From Aphelocoma coerulescens (Eukaryota; Chordata; Aves; Passeriformes; Corvidae): DNA of 64,000 bases. Below the pieces are notes generated by a model that saw only the letters and a program-made list of their open reading frames with translations, made no database searches and was not told where the DNA came from. The stretch lies in the NCBI RefSeq assembly GCF_041296385.1, contig NC_091014.1:20683578-20747577 (forward strand), given 5' to 3'. The position numbers and the translations under genes are program-made. Shown here piece after piece: positions 37,643 through 52,973 of this stretch. Numbering within the stretch: position 1 is the stretch's first letter; each line of letters begins with the position of its first letter.

Positions 37643-40600
37643 TTTACCATAGGAAGTTAGGCCACAGAAGCCCCAGCATATTCTAATACTGCTATGGAAC
37701 ACAAAGGCTGTGGACAGCAAGCTCTATCACAGGTCAGCTGGAGCAAGACTGTGCATTTAAAAGCATATTCTTACTCAAACCTATTCCTTTGACACTTCAG
37801 AACAGAAGTTGTTTGCATTCATTCTGGCTTCTTGACTGATGAGAGGTTTTCAGGACAGAAAATTCTTGCTCTGTATGAAGCTTTGTATAACGAACTTGTG
37901 CAGGTCAGATTATTCAAAGCAAGTGGAATATTGTTTAGAGGGATTGCTCTGTGTGGATGTCATCCATTGAGGATGTACAAGAAGCTAAACCATGAGTCAG
38001 TCTCAAAGAATGCTGAAAATAAAGAAGCTCCTGCAGGCTGGTTTTGCATTTTTATCCCCTAAACACAGATTTTCTAAAGGATTCAGTATGATTTCTCACA
38101 CTTTTTGGTGGCCAAAGAAAAGATAAGAAATAAGAATAAGCTAGAAAAGCAGCTGAGTTTCCCAATGAACTGCAAAAATTTTTGGCACTTAGAGAGAGGA
38201 GTGTTTGTTGTTTAAAAACGTGCATATATTAAGGTTGCTTTGCAGATGGTCAGTTCTTAATACCTTTATGTAACCATGCCAGTGAAATTCTCAGGTAGTT
38301 GGATGAAAGCCTTTGAAAACTGTACCTCATTTAAAGACAGACTTTGCCTTGCAAGTGCAGGAACAGGGTTATAAACAGAACACTAGTATTTCTGCTGGTT
38401 CCACAGTGCTCTTCTCACACTGGAAGATGATCCTTTTGAGACCTGTAACATGTAGGGTTAATGCAATTCCAATGACAAAGAAATTGTAAAATTAGACAAA
38501 AGCTAAATGCAAACAAAAGATATAGTTGATTAAAGATTCCTTCACAATCTCCTCTATAACAGATGAAGGAAACACAGCAGCAGAAAGAGACTGTTTTTTC
38601 TGCCGACAGTATCAATCAGACTAGTCCTTGGACCATTTACTCAAGTCCTGAGAGGTGCTAAAATAAAAACAAAACCCTGATATATATTCAGCATATTGCA
38701 AAGAATTTGGCTACTGGCAAAAAGATTAAAAACTTAAACAAATACAGTAAAAGGAAGACAGAAATCAGGTTTATTCTCACAGTCAGTAAGAGGACTTTCT
38801 GATTTTTCTGAGTCACTCACTGATGATTCAGAAATTAAACTTCCTCCTGAATATGTTTGTTCAGTTGCATTGCTTGATGGCACATTCCCAAACAGCTGCC
38901 TAGAGCTACTTCCCCAAGTCTTTGTAGTCAAAGAAGTAGTCTTACTCTGTAGAGTAAGAACAACTGTCAGACTCCTCTGCTTACAAAGATGGGGCATACA
39001 CTTTTCAAATGCTCACTGAACACTGTTGCTCCTTCCCTATGACCTCCTCAGTGTTTCATCTTTCCCTTCTCCTGGGATATTTCAAGTCCGACATCCAAAT
39101 CTTCTGCCTTGCTGAAGGTGCTGTTACTCCTCAGGTAGATAGAAAACTCCATTTGACTTCCATGATTGCAATTTAATGTACACTGAATTGTTTCACTCAC
39201 TGTAAAACACAAACAGTGTTCTCTTACTCGCTATAAATGTGATAGAGAATGACTGAAGTCATCAATACTTCACATGTTGAAGTTACATACTTTCAACAAA
39301 GCTGGCTGAGGATGGCAATGTCATAGGAAAAAGTGACTGCACGGTTGGGTTTCCCTGGCAATTTAAAGACAAAAGTGAATCTACTTGTTACTTTCAACAC
39401 TCCTCAAAATTCTACCAACTGTGCAAACAATATGTCTAATGGCACTAGACTAGCAGAGCTTGCTTGAAATTAGATATGTGCTCTGAATAAGAATATCATT
39501 GGAATGCCTGTAACAAAAATTCCCCTGAAACTGCAACACGACATGAAGTATGATAGGTCCCCTGCTATCTTCAGTGGAATCAGAGCACCCATGAATCCCG
39601 GTCCACAACAGCATCAGCTCCCAGGAACCTGAACCCAGTTAATATTTTGCAAGAAGTCACAACCTGTGAGTTAAATCATAACTGAATATCCAGGAACCCT
39701 AATTCTGGCCTTATGATATACTATTACCTGAGAGATAATAGTTCGTGTAATTAGAGTCTGAATGCATAGATAAAGATGCCAGGCTGTAGAGAAACATTTA
39801 CTTTCAGCTGGATTGTGACTCAGATTACATTTCTCTGTGGAAAAGAAGCATTACATATTACTCCAAATGGACTATTTAGGGCATGAAAAGAGCACTCATT
39901 TACTCTGATAAAGCACAGATGGGGACACCCTTCATTCTTAAGGGCAGGGAAATAGTTGACTTCTGGTAAGGGTAAACCTCAGACAATATATATCTTTGCA
40001 TCACTATAGAAAAATATGGAAGATAAATAATGAGGACAATACCTACATGAGTACAAAAAGCTAATAAATAAGATGCCACTTCCCCCAAAATTGGAGGGAT
40101 CTTCCTCCAGCACAACATGCATGCTGTGTGAAACTGTGTGGACAATCCAACTTTCCTGGAATCTGCATCTTTCCCATAAGCAAACAGAAAAGAGCAAGTC
40201 TACCCAAACAAATGGAGCATGACATTGCAACAGCCTCAGGCTTAAAATTTCTCTCTACACTGGAGAAGAGATGCTCACCTGAAGCTCAGCATTTCAAATT
40301 GTTTCTAATGAGATGGCATATGTTTGCCAACTGTGGCTCAGAAATCTACTTGATTGTTTGACATATGCTGCTGAGTGAGCTATGGTCTTACCATACATAC
40401 CCCAAGTATGAAAACTGGATCGAATGAATTTCTCATATGCTTTGCTTTCCCAAAAGACTATCCTCAAAACCAAGTCTGGGACTACAACAAAGTGAGTAGC
40501 ACACCCCAACTCTTCTGTTAGAACAGTTTTTCCATAAAGAATGGAATTCATGATTTGTAAGTCCAGAAAAGATCAAAGAGGGCCCTAAGAGTACAAACCT

Positions 40601-43329
40601 GTTTACCTTCTCTAAAAGAACATGGCCATTCCTTCCCAGCAGAGCTGCTTTTGCATGGAACAAGTGCTGGGTAAAATTGCAGTATCAGCATCTATCATCT
40701 ATTGGCTGTGTGATTTGGAATGGAATAGCTTAATCACCTTTGAGCATCAGTGGGAATGTAACCGAATCACAAGCCATGAGAAACTGTCCTATTAAAGCCC
40801 AGAGAAGTGAAGCACTAAGAAAGGAAAATAAGGTGCTCTGAAGTCATGGCTGGTAGCAGACATCCTAAGCAAGACATGTTTCCTAGACCAGTAACACAGA
40901 TCTCTCAGGGAAAGAAAAGACTGAAAAAAAACCCCAAACTATATCATCATCCCCTCTATGCTGGGAGGCTCCACGTCACTTAGCAAAAGTCTCAGGGTTA
41001 CAGTCTGGGTTACTCCAGTTAGTCTGATGACAAAAAGCCAGTGCAAGGGAACACAGCACTCTACTAAAAGGTCACTATTGATATCGAGACACAGTGAAAG
41101 CTGTGCCTTATTTAAAGAAAGTCCATGAAGATTTAGGAATCCCAGTAGCACAGACATAAGTGTCAAACCTTCTGAGAAAACTCTGACATGCTTACACCTA
41201 GTCAGAGAACCAAAAAAGCCAGGATTCATGGTGCTCAGGATATACAGCTAGATGCTGTCATTGGAGTGAAAATTTGAAAGAACATAGGTCCCTAGTTTTT
41301 TATAGAAGAATCTGTATTCCCTACAAAGACATGTCTCTGAGGAGGCACACTCTTAATTCTGGCAATAAATCTGTCTTCTCAAAGCAAAACACAAACCATG
41401 AGGTTTTATCCATAGTTTGAAATGCCACATAGTTCCAATGATATGCTCCTAAAAGGAATGAAAACAACTGCGATCATCCATGGTAAAAAGCTTCAGTAGG
41501 TTAATTACAGGCTCTCTTTCCAACAAGGAATATATTTGATTATATTTGGGCTAAATTTTGAAATGCTTATCATGCTTCTCCAAATATGAAATTCACATTT
41601 GTTCATGCTGTGCCTTGGATCTCTATTTGAAAGAGAGAGGCAAAAAATATTTATCATGGGCATGTTGTTCCAAAACCTTCAAGGAGAACAAAGATATTAC
41701 TCTGAAATTAAATGCAGTACCCTAAGCAGCAAGCACTTCAAATTAAGTCTGAGAATAACTTCTTTCAGTCTCTCCTGCCTTTTCAGTTGCTTAAAAACAA
41801 GTATTATCTTTCATGATGTCTGCATTTTTAAACTAAATTTGAGTCTTAAAAATTTAAACAACAGCTAAATGACATTTATCTGAGCTGATGTGGAGGAATA
41901 CTTGCATTTGGGAACTGCCATCATTGTGTCAATAATAGCTGAAAACACCGAGTAAGTTTTTCTGCAAAACATAAATCTTTAATGAACCAATTAATAGCTT
42001 TTTATACATTAACTCATACTGAAAATGGCATTCCCAGGTCAGAGCCACACAAAGACAGGAGTACCACCACATGGAAACCATCTGCATATAATCCAAGTTA
42101 CCACTGTTTAGCAAAAGCCTGATAAACTAGAGGTCCACTTAAATGTGTAAGAGCTGCTTCTTTTCATCACATCCTAGTCCTGTCAGACTGACTTTTTGAC
42201 ATTAAAAAAAGAACAAGATTATGCAGCACAGCTGGACAGCTCTTCCAGCCTTTTAGACAAAACACTGTGTAAAAGTTATTGTCAAGCACACCTGCCCATT
42301 CCATTTTATTATATGTCAGTGCACAATAAGTCTTTACAGAGCTCCTACTTTGCAGAGCACCTTGAGACACAAGGCTGTTTTTGACTGAAAGGCTTTGTTT
42401 CACATAAAGTTGATAAGATGATAAAAGTAAATGCGTTTTTCCTTTAAGGGAGGCTTATAGCTATTAAAGCAGTGAACAAAGACAGTACTTGATCTGAATT
42501 TGCTGAAGATCACATACTGGGAGATAAATAACTGCAAGTCACATTCATGTACAAATGCCCCCATTAGTCTTTGTAGTTTTGAGGTTTTGCTTTTTCTTTT
42601 TTTTTTCTTTTCTCCATTATAATTGCTTATCATTCAAAACAGTAAGTATTCCTGCCAACTTTACTTGATCTCTCATCAGTCTCTGATGTGGAGGTGCTGC
42701 TGACATGCCTGCAGAACCTGTTAAGGCTGAGCAAAATATTGCTTTAAAACAGCTTGTTTGCTCTGCTTGGCTGATAGCACAAGGTTGTGATGGGCACTTG
42801 TGTCTGTTCCCTAAAGGCTTTAGCGAGTGCAGTCTTACATCTTTCACAATGAGGTTTTACATCTTTCACTCCGGGTTCCTCACAGGTGGACAACCTTGAA
42901 GGAAACAACAAGGAAAGTACTTGGGCTCTTGTACTTGCAATACAAGAGGATGCAGATTCAAGGAAATAAATATTCAGCATCTCTTCCTTATATCACACAC
43001 ACTAACAGTGCAGCTTTAAAGTATTTGAAAGATACAGAATATCTGGAGTTAATCTTATTTGGAAGGATATAGGACCCCTCCACTTCCTAAAATCAGTTAA
43101 AGTCAGGTCCCACCTCCCAGGGAGAGTCTAAACTGCTTTAAGGTATCCTTAAATACCTCCTTAATCACTCCTATTGGAATAGGTCCATTTTACCCATTAG
43201 GGTAAAGTCAGTAAAATAGGCAAGACAGCAAAATTCCTACCCTTTCTCCACGAAGAGTTTATTATTCTGTGCAATGCTGAACAACATTAGAAAGAGTACT
43301 TGAGAGAAATCCACTGTGGATTAACACAT
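37643..43329. other. AT-rich sequence, no gene recognised
   Basis: There is a local imperfect duplication of TTACATCTTTCAC near 42834 and 42855. No repeat family, exon or RNA gene is recognised. Confidence 0.5.
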
Positions 43330-43425
43330 GCAATACTGGTTGGTGATCTCTGTTGTGAAACATGGGTTCAAATCCCTTTGAATTGCAAGAGAATTGAATC
43401 TGGGGTTCTCACATATTCAAAAATT
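43330..43425 (+). repeat. Possible ancient MIR-like SINE remnant
   Basis: A B-box-like GGTTCAAATCC (43365-43375) is followed by 'GAATTGAATCTGGGGTTCTCACAT', wording I associate with old amniote tRNA-derived SINEs. No clean A box precedes it. Recognition is by eye and weak. Confidence 0.35.
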
Positions 43426-46400
43426 ACAGTCCAGAATGACTGGGTAGGAAGAAGTAAGACAGGAGTAATTTTTCTGTCTGGCTCTTTAGTGAATAATGTT
43501 TGTCACTTCTTGCTTTTACCACAAATTTGCAAAAATACAGTTGTCAAAGCTTGTCTTTTTCTTTTGGACACAATGTTTTAGTGAATTTAGGATTAAATTT
43601 GCTGAGAGTTTTGACAACTAAAATAAAACCCCAAACTATCTTTTCTGGTTTTGTTTAGAGCTTAAAAAAAAGAGAGCATGCAAGGATTAGAAATCACAAG
43701 TTTTACTTCTGTGAAAATATGTGTGAAAGAAACTGAAGATATGCATTTAAAAAGACTCTCAGCTTGACTCCCCTTCCAGTTCTCCTTGCATCTCTTTCTT
43801 ACTTTGTGCCTCATGGTTTGGGACCCATTGCAACAGTCACTTTTTTCAAAGACCTCATGCCACACTACAGAATCCACATGAGTATTTATCCTGCCCCAAT
43901 TTGCTTCACTTCAATGACAAAGTTAACGGTAATTTTCCAACCCATCACAAGGCAGAAACAGCCTCAGAAGGAGTTTAAAATGCATAAAGCAGGCTCCAGA
44001 GATCCCATAATTTCTCTTTCTGTAAATAAGAGTGTGTCCCACCTATTAAGCCCAATAGACTTCACAAGAAACAGCTGGGTGCTATGCAAAAATGCATCAC
44101 TGAGGAACAGATGTGAGAAGGAAGACTTTCTTTCAGAATATATTTTATTAACATGTGAAGATCTCTTCTTTCATCAAACTATTACATTCTACAACTTGTT
44201 TTTACTTTGCAGAGTGCTCCCTGCAAGGCACCAAAGTGAAAACTCATGGTGGGTTGAAATTCAACCTCACTGTGGTGGGAGACAACAGTGTCTGTCGTCA
44301 TGATGATCCAGATAAAATCCAAATTACTTTCCAGAATTTCTTTGCCTTCACTGTCTGTGGATAGGGTGGGCAGGGAAGGCTCTCACACCCAGATCCCCCA
44401 ACCATGTGCTGGTATATTGGCCAGCTGGCAAGGAGTATACAAAAACTGATCATGTACTGCTGCCTCTCAGCTCAGGAGGAAATCAACGAAACAGCTTCAG
44501 AAACTCTTCTGCCCTCTTACAGCTCCTTCTGCTGTGTCATTAGTGCAAGGACCATCCCCACAGACTTATTGAATGTACTGCAGCCAAGAGATGCAGAGAG
44601 GTAGCCTATTTCTTTATCAGCTACTTAGGAACAGAGCGGCACCTGGCACTGAACAGAGGACAAAAAAATTAATTTGTTCTTATGCTTGTCTATTAAGATT
44701 GATGGCAAGCGTTTGAGGAGCGAATCACTAGATTTAAATAAGTTGCACCTTTGGTCATATTTTTACCTATTTTTATGTTTAGTTTTCTATCATTATTAAC
44801 AAACACAATGAAAAGCTCCATTGTTTACCTCCATATTAAGCACCCATAACAGATCACAAAATGGTTGTTCTATAGGTTTTTTAAGTGTGCATCATTTTAA
44901 ATCTAGTTGACTGCTAGCCATCTTTTTGTTCTGCATGGTAGCCAGAGACATCTTAAGCTTTTGTACTCAAAAATGCAAGATTATCTCTAAAATCTGCTCT
45001 CCCATCTTACATTTCTTTTTTTCAAGACAGTGAAAAATAGACTGCAATAAGGTTTAGTACTTACCGTGAGTACTACGTACACTATGTCAAAGAAACAGGT
45101 CTAGCCTGGATCTGTGACTTTCATAATTTTATTTCATTGTTGTTGTCTTTGCCAAGTCCCCAAAACATAATTTGATTTCATATAATTCAAATGACTACAA
45201 GTGTTACATGGTTGATACAAATGAACATTGTCTGAGGAAAAAAAGACCAGATGAACGAAAACATAAGGATGATTCATTCTTGGAGTAATTTTGTGTCAAT
45301 GGAAAATACACCAGGTATAAATTTGGCCCCATGACGCACAGCTTCCAGGAAACATGAAGCTATTGTAACTAGAGATCTCTGCTGACGTATGAATTGAAAA
45401 GCAAAATAGAAATGAGGCAAATTCAGCATGGGCATAAAAGGAGTGAAGTCAGCTCTATTAATTACCGAACTGAAAGAAAATAAAAGCCTGGATCAAAATA
45501 ACCTAATGTACAGAGATAAAAGGATGAAAACATGAGGCAAGAAGAACAGCATGATGACAGATATGAGAAGCAGCACATAGTAAATACGATGACTAAAATG
45601 GAAAGTGTTTTCCGTGATATTGAGCACAGAAAACAAATCCTTGACTTCTGAGAAACTCAGTTCAGAGTGTTCAATGAACTATACATCTTTCAATAAACAT
45701 CCTTTATGCCCATTAATAACCAGAGTAATAGAGCTTCTGCTAACACCACACTCATACATAAAATTGTGAAGAGCTGGCTTTTGATCTGATGAAATTAGGG
45801 TAATCTGTTCCTACATAATTGGTACTGACATTTTCATCACTTCACAAGGGGCACAAGTACAGGTTCCTGTCAGGAGATGCCCCACACTTTCAATTTAAAC
45901 TCTCATTAGTGTAAAATGTAGGTGGTAGAGTGTGCAAAAGAGAAAAGGTCATTATGTATTTTATTACAAGAAAATCTATTGGCACATATTTTTCCTAAAT
46001 TTGAGAAAGCAGTGTCAGAATCACCATTAACCCTGCTGTCCCAGTCTTCTGTTCTGGGGGAGCTATGAGAACATGTTACACCCTCCTCCTTCCCTGCCTG
46101 GGTTTTCTGCCTATGGAGGATGAGAGAAGGGGGCCACCTACAACTTACCCCAATGTGGTTAGACACAATCAAGACATGTGCTTGGTGCCCAGGACTGCCT
46201 GCCGCAATTATCCATTAATTCTACTGTGAAAAGAGATCATTCAGGCCAAAGAAGAGTAGAGAAGTTTTTCTTGCAGTTATTTTTAAGAAACTGGTGTATT
46301 TTATTACACTATCTAAGGTTCTTTCTAAAGCAGGTAACTTATTAATGGTGTCACCAAATATACTATAAACCCTTACTTGTCACATGCAAGCTTTTTCTGA

Positions 46401-49400
46401 TAGTTTACTAAAGACAAGAAATGGATCATAAAAGCTCAGGTTGACAAATTCTCCAAGAGCAGTGAGGAGAGGTATAGGCTCACTTCCAGTCACATATCTT
46501 TTTCTCCCAAGAATTAACAAAAAAAAAAAATTGATGGGAGAATGAAGAAGAAAAATAAACCTCTATGGCCTCTCTCATCCCTGTGACAAGGTAAGTAAGT
46601 TACAGGTTGAGAATTTACCTTTGTAAAAATGTGAACCTGTCCTTTTTGCTGAAAGCTGAGTGCATACAAATGATCTCACCAAGCTGTATCCCTAATAAAC
46701 CACACCATGTAATCATGAGTATAACCACTGTGTGAACTTCATAAGCACAAAATAAATTTCCATGTACAGTCAATCCCAAAAACACAACCTAGGTGCAATC
46801 TGGTTTCTCAATGTTCTCCAACATGGGACTTGGACATATTATTCTTGACAAATGAGCTTTTTATAGTTGTGTTATTTAAAATAGTGTCATCAGAGGGAAC
46901 TAGCTCTTTGTGATAGCCCTGTATCAGACTTGTATTTACTAGATTGCAGGTCCACAATCTGAAATCGTTAACGTCCTATACTTGATTATCTTTTGGCCAG
47001 TAAAAATGACTCCAAATAGACATATTTGAGGGGGATTTTGGCAATTGTAAACTTATGTCTTTCAAAGTACTAGGATTGCAATTACTGTGAGTTAGTTTAT
47101 AGAGCTGACTTCTCAAATAATAGACTTTCTAAAAGGTAATGAAAACAGGCATAACCAAAGTGTCTTACTGAAAGTTTCATCATGGAAATATTTCCAACGA
47201 AAACAATTACTATTGTTCTTTCTTGGCTTTATTGTCATGAATTATTTATCTGTTACGATTGTCTGAACAACAAAAGAGGTTTCAGTGTTTAAGAACTACT
47301 GTTTATCTCATGATTACCCATTATCACATTAATATTACTTAGTCTTTAAAATACTACTAAGTAAGGAAAATAATATATTATTCTTGTAAGTCAATCCAAA
47401 ATAAGACATTTTTGTTCAACAGAAAACCATACCTATGTTATTATCTTGGTTGATTTGTTCTCTGTCATGTTTTGCAAGGAATACTTGCAAACAGGCAGGG
47501 ATTCAGTAAAAGCCATTTTCTAAATAAATAAAAGTGAATTATTTCTCTGTGGCAACCACCCTGAAAAATATTACTCAGAGAATCCTACCTAGTTTGATGC
47601 CTCTTTTTACATGATAAATGATGACCAACTGTCCAAGCTACTGAGCACAGATTCTCTTACAAAGTAAGGCAAGGTCAGAAGTTTATTCATCTATCTTTAC
47701 ATGTCTGAGCTGGCAAACAGCACTCTCAATGTATTACAAGTGCATTCCTGACCCAAAGTGAAAAATTTGGTGCAGGTGATGCTACTTAGTACTTGAACAA
47801 CATAAGCCAAGTTCTATAACAATTACTTGATCCTGAAATCTGTCTTCATGTAGACTTGCAAAATTGCCAGTGAGATACTTGTCAAAATATGAACTAATTT
47901 CAGCAGAAAAAAATTTACATATTGCTCTTTTGAGGACTTCTATGATGGATATGACTAAGTAACCTAACCAGGAACTGGACAGGAAAACAGAGTTGGGTAA
48001 CTGAATGAGAGATAGACCTAAAGTGACAACTTCAGGACCAGAAGGAGCTAGAGAAGCAGTACAGGCACATGTTATCAGAAAGGAAAGCAGAGAGAGGAAA
48101 GGAATTTACCATCAGCCTCCGTAATCTTACTTCCTTTGTTTGCTTTCCCATTATCATAGGAGAAAAGAGGCGAGGAAGGTTGGAAGAAATGCTAAGCAGA
48201 AGAGGAAAATGTGGTTTTAATTCCTTCCTATCCATGACAGGCAATACCACAGGAACAGTAATTAAAACAGCAGATGCAAAGGATCAAAGCAGTCTAGAAG
48301 GACCAAGAGGGAGGTGTCATGGGGATATGGGGATCATCAGGTCCCTTATTATTGATACGCCTTAAGAAACTCCATAGCAACCTAGTCTGCATATGAACAT
48401 AGGCTCATCCAGGACAATAACAATAGCTTCACCACTTCTGCTTACTCAGGGAACCCTAAAAGCATAGAGATAATCTTCTTGTTGTTGATTTGGGGTTGGA
48501 GTTTTTTATATGTAACTGGGACTATTTTTCCCCACAGTGAATTAACCTGTGGTTTTCTCAACTTGCTATGCAGCCATGATCAGAGAAAAATGTCTTACAT
48601 GATTTGGGTAAAATCCTCTACAGCAAAAAATAAAACCTGGTATTTTATTTTAATAGTTTTACCACTTTCTGTTAGGGATATAAATTAGCCCATTTTATTG
48701 GTAAGGGCTTGAAGTAGTCACTTCTGTGCCAGAGCTGATTCAGAGTCCAGAGGTCTGATTTACCAAAGTAAATCTGCACAGTCTCCTTGTATACTCTCTT
48801 TCCCCCATCCTCACTCCAATTCACTGGATATGTTGAAGGCATTTGCCATGTCCATGCAGAGAAAATAATTCCTTCCACACATCTCACCCACAACTTAAGC
48901 TCAATAATTTTAAATTACATAACTGGGCTATGCTGATCAGAGCTGGGGCAGAAGGAACCAAGAGGATCTGACGAACTGTTGCTCTGCTTCTAAATATCAC
49001 TGTTCGTATAACTCTGAACCATCAGGGTTTTGGTCTGAGGTCTCCTTTCTTTTAGTTACCACATCAATAACCAAGCACCCCTTGTCCCAGATTGTAGCGC
49101 ACACCTACAGCACAAGATTAAAATGGAAACATCTGTCCTATGCTATTTACATCCCTGACACCTAGCAAAGGTTTCATAGACCACTTACTCTCTATTAACT
49201 GTCTAGCTACAATTGCTATGCTACTGTACAGGGGATGTGCTTTGAGAGGCAAAATGCACAGCAAGCAGAAGGTAATGGAATGGTCACATTAAATTTAATA
49301 ACAGAAGCACCGCCTAATTATAAAGCAATAGCCCTTAGCTTCAACATAGTTTTATGTCTATTAAAAATAACTATCAGTCTGTGTAATCAGTATATGAGTA

Positions 49401-52170
49401 GTGCTGCAGATGAAGTTACACAAAGAGCTATTTTTTTCTTTATCTTAACTAATTTATTTTGCCAACAACTAATATTTCTAGTATATTAATTTGACAACAT
49501 CTCTTGTGGTTTTGTCATCTAAAGAAATTCATGCTACACTAGTCACCTCACCATGGAAAACATAACATAGAGAAACTGAGGGGAAAAAAAATCAAGGAAA
49601 ATGTGATGAGAAAGAGCAGGGATATTGGTAGAAATCATAAAAATATGAGGATTATTTTCCTTAGAAAGCATGTGAATAAGAGAGTACAGGATTAAAAAAT
49701 ACAAAGAACAAGACTTAGATTAATTTTTTACACATCAAACCACAGAAGTAAGGATATTCAATCAAAATAGAATATCATCTCACATGATATCTGCCCAAAC
49801 TCTGGAACTGCATTTCCAGATGTCACATGCATCAGGACAGCAGCATGGTCGAAAAGATTACAAATTCAGAGGTAGCAGCTGAAAATATGGAACAGAGATA
49901 AAAAGCATTTCAGAGGAGATTAATTTTCATATTTCAGGATGCAGTGAAAAAGTATCTTAACTTTTCTGAGGTTTCTGAGCTGACTACTTTCATAGTAAGA
50001 CTGAATGGCTGATAGGGCCACCTAACTAAACTGCTGTTATATTACCTCCCAGACTAGTCATCACTTGCAGAGTAGAAATGTTGACACTGAAATAAATTGT
50101 CCTTTTTTTCTGTAAAAATTTAGGCATAACCTAAAAATGCATTCACTTTTCCACCCCAGGGTAGCATCTACCAACTATCCGCACAGTGAGAGATTGCTTT
50201 TGAGAGATCAAAATCACATGTGTACATGTACAGCAGGAGGATACCTACAATTGCCTTCTGAAATTGTATTTATGTTGTATTCATAACTGCTGTAGGAACC
50301 CAAGAAGAGCTACATGTGCAAGATATGGGACATAAAATGCAGTGCTCTTCAGCTTGGATCCATTTAGCATGAGTAAATCAGCCATGTGTTATCATCACAA
50401 AGAGCTGGAGGGACATCTAGTGGACTTGTTGACAAGCAGGAAGGCCTTTGTGCTGTCATTTTACTGCACTGCTGCTCCACGTTAGAGCTGTTAATGTTGG
50501 TCTTCTCACTAAATGAGTATATGAAATACCAGAACAGCACTAAAATCCCTGCCATGCAAAACTGGCAGCAAGCTATAAAACATACTGTCATCAACTCTAG
50601 ATGTGTAGCCTGATTCTCATATCCAAACCAAGATACAATTCAAAGCAAATCTACAGCTTGCTGATACTATAAGATCAGAACTATGTTTAAAATACAGACC
50701 TGAGGCATTTTAACTATAAGTATGTATAGTGCACATTGCACCAACCTTCAAAATGTGTATATGATGTAACAGCTAAAAAAATTCCTTTCCAGGCTGCAAG
50801 CAAGAAATAATTAATTTTTTTTATCTTCTATAAAAGTAAGAGAAAATTATCTTCCAGTTTTACCCCAAATCTGTTGGCTTCAAGAGGAATAATGTACTTT
50901 GGAAAGCAGAATGAAAAATTCAGCAACATGTATTTTATAGAAACTTTATTCTTACCCAAGCCGTGAATATTTACTTCCACTGGCCTTGTTCAATAATAAA
51001 CCTGCATATTTCCAAGCTTCTTGGGAATAGAGTTACAAGTGTATTTACACATTTAGAGAAGATGGAAAAGCAGAGCTGCAGAATGCTCTGATTCTGGGGA
51101 ATAATCCTACTAATTTCAAGTACTTTTGAAAAAATCCAAGAGATGCTATATCTGAGAGTCTAAATGATTTTAGTGCCTGAGTCCAAAGGATGTATTCCAA
51201 AATAATACATCAGCCTGACATCTGTATGTTTAAGAATATCCTTAATTAGTTTTGTAATTGCCACAAATTTTAATTTGAGCTTCCTTACCTGCAAATGTTT
51301 TCAATTTGTTTCAGACATGGGCAATCAACTTTATGTTTAAACAAACTCTCAAAGTATTTTAGTCTAAGAAGGCGCTTAGGAAGAATCAGGCAAAAGCCAT
51401 TTCCATCTTCTTTCCACCCAAGGGAAAAGCTAAGTCTGAGCTTTACTCTTTCCAGTTTTCCCTTAATAGTTCTCTATAGATGAAAATACAGAAAAGTCCT
51501 CCAAGCAGTGAATTTCAGTAACGTTTTCAGCTTTTCAAATTTAAAAGTTATTTCATTCTATAGTTTGTTTTAATTAATGTGGAATGAGCCAACTTCAGGT
51601 GGGCTTTCACTTTCCTCATTGATTTCCTACACACCTAGACAGTTCCTCCAAGGTTTGGAGGAATAACCTAACCCTCCTTCTACTTCTTCTATGTACTTTT
51701 ATTAAGTTTTTTAGGTAGGAGACCTAGTGACTACTGATCTTCTTCCTGTCTGTAGCAGACACCCACTGTAACACTCATGTTGGTTGCCCACAAACCCTAG
51801 CTCATAAGTGTTCACCTGGCTCATCATGCATCCCAAGGCAAAGTTCATCTTCATGTACAAGAAGAAAGCAAAATCCTCAGAAGACTAGCTTTATGAAACA
51901 CAAGTGTGCACAACCCAGAAAAGAAGCATATGCTTCCTGTTGCATTGACACAGGAACACTGCAACTTCTACTGCCGTGTTGCCTAATATGGGCCCACATT
52001 TTACAGACTACAAGAGTACAGAAAGTATGGTTTCATAAGTAGACAGTGTTAGTCCACAGCAAGCTCTGAGATGCAAAGACAGATTATTGAGCACAACACT
52101 TTCTTTCACTGACATTTTAACTAAGGAATGGGGATTAACACTAGGACTGGTCCAATGCCTTTCCTAATGA
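43426..52170. other. AT-rich sequence, no gene recognised
   Basis: The longest open frame overlapping the left part (43764-44303, 179 codons) shows no domain, signal peptide or codon bias and has no splice context. Nothing else is recognised across about 8.7 kb. Confidence 0.5.
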
Positions 52171-52228
52171 GATCATATTATAGATAGATCATTTATATTA
52201 TAGATCATATATATTATAGATCATATGT
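52171..52228. repeat. Imperfect ATATTATAGATC tandem repeat
   Basis: GATCAT/TATTATAGATCAT units recur about four times with small variations in a 58-base AT-rich tract. Confidence 0.85.
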
Positions 52229-52973
52229 ACGTGTTTTGGGACATCTCCTAAAAGACAAACATGATCAAAAGTCAGGCCTGTGTATTTACTAGTTACACAG
52301 TATTTACAGAAAAGCTACAAAGAGGATTAATAGTTACCCAAAGCCTGAAGCTGAGATTTTCTTTGCATAAGGATCTTACACTGTGTAGTTTAACAAAGAG
52401 AAGCTGATTGCTATGTTCCAGTTAACCTCAGGCAGCATCCAATTGGACACTGGACTGCAGAAGCAAATGACTGCACTCTGTATTGCTAGATGTTCTAAAT
52501 CCATGTTTAGACCTAGAGTTTAAAACTTAATTTTCATTTCTGTGGTGCTTAAAATACATAGCTAAAATTAATTTTTAAAAGGTTGCAGTGAACAAGTCCA
52601 CACATACCACTTCAGTGGTGAAGGTGGCTTATACCTGCCTGAAGATGACAAATAAACTTACTGCTAATCTCCCTGCTGAAAAAGGCAGACAGCCAAAACA
52701 CAATCCATTCCCAATGGATTTACAGGCCAGGAAAAAAAAAAAATCCCCATCTCAGGCTTGCAATCCTTTTGACTGAGTAATAACAGAAGTATTATGTTTA
52801 CCAGTGCCCTTCCCATTCTTATTCATGTTTTCACCTAATTCAATTCAAAAACAAAAGAGAAAAAAAAAAGAAAAAAAACCCCTCTTATCTATTTCAGTCT
52901 TTAGGATCCAGAGGGCAAGGGAAATCTTCTCCTCTCCTACTGCTTTCTTCTTCTTTACATTTATTTTAAAAAG

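Noticed and set aside
43764..44303. 179-codon plus-strand open frame
   Set aside because: No domain, no codon bias and ordinary AT-rich context. Consistent with chance.
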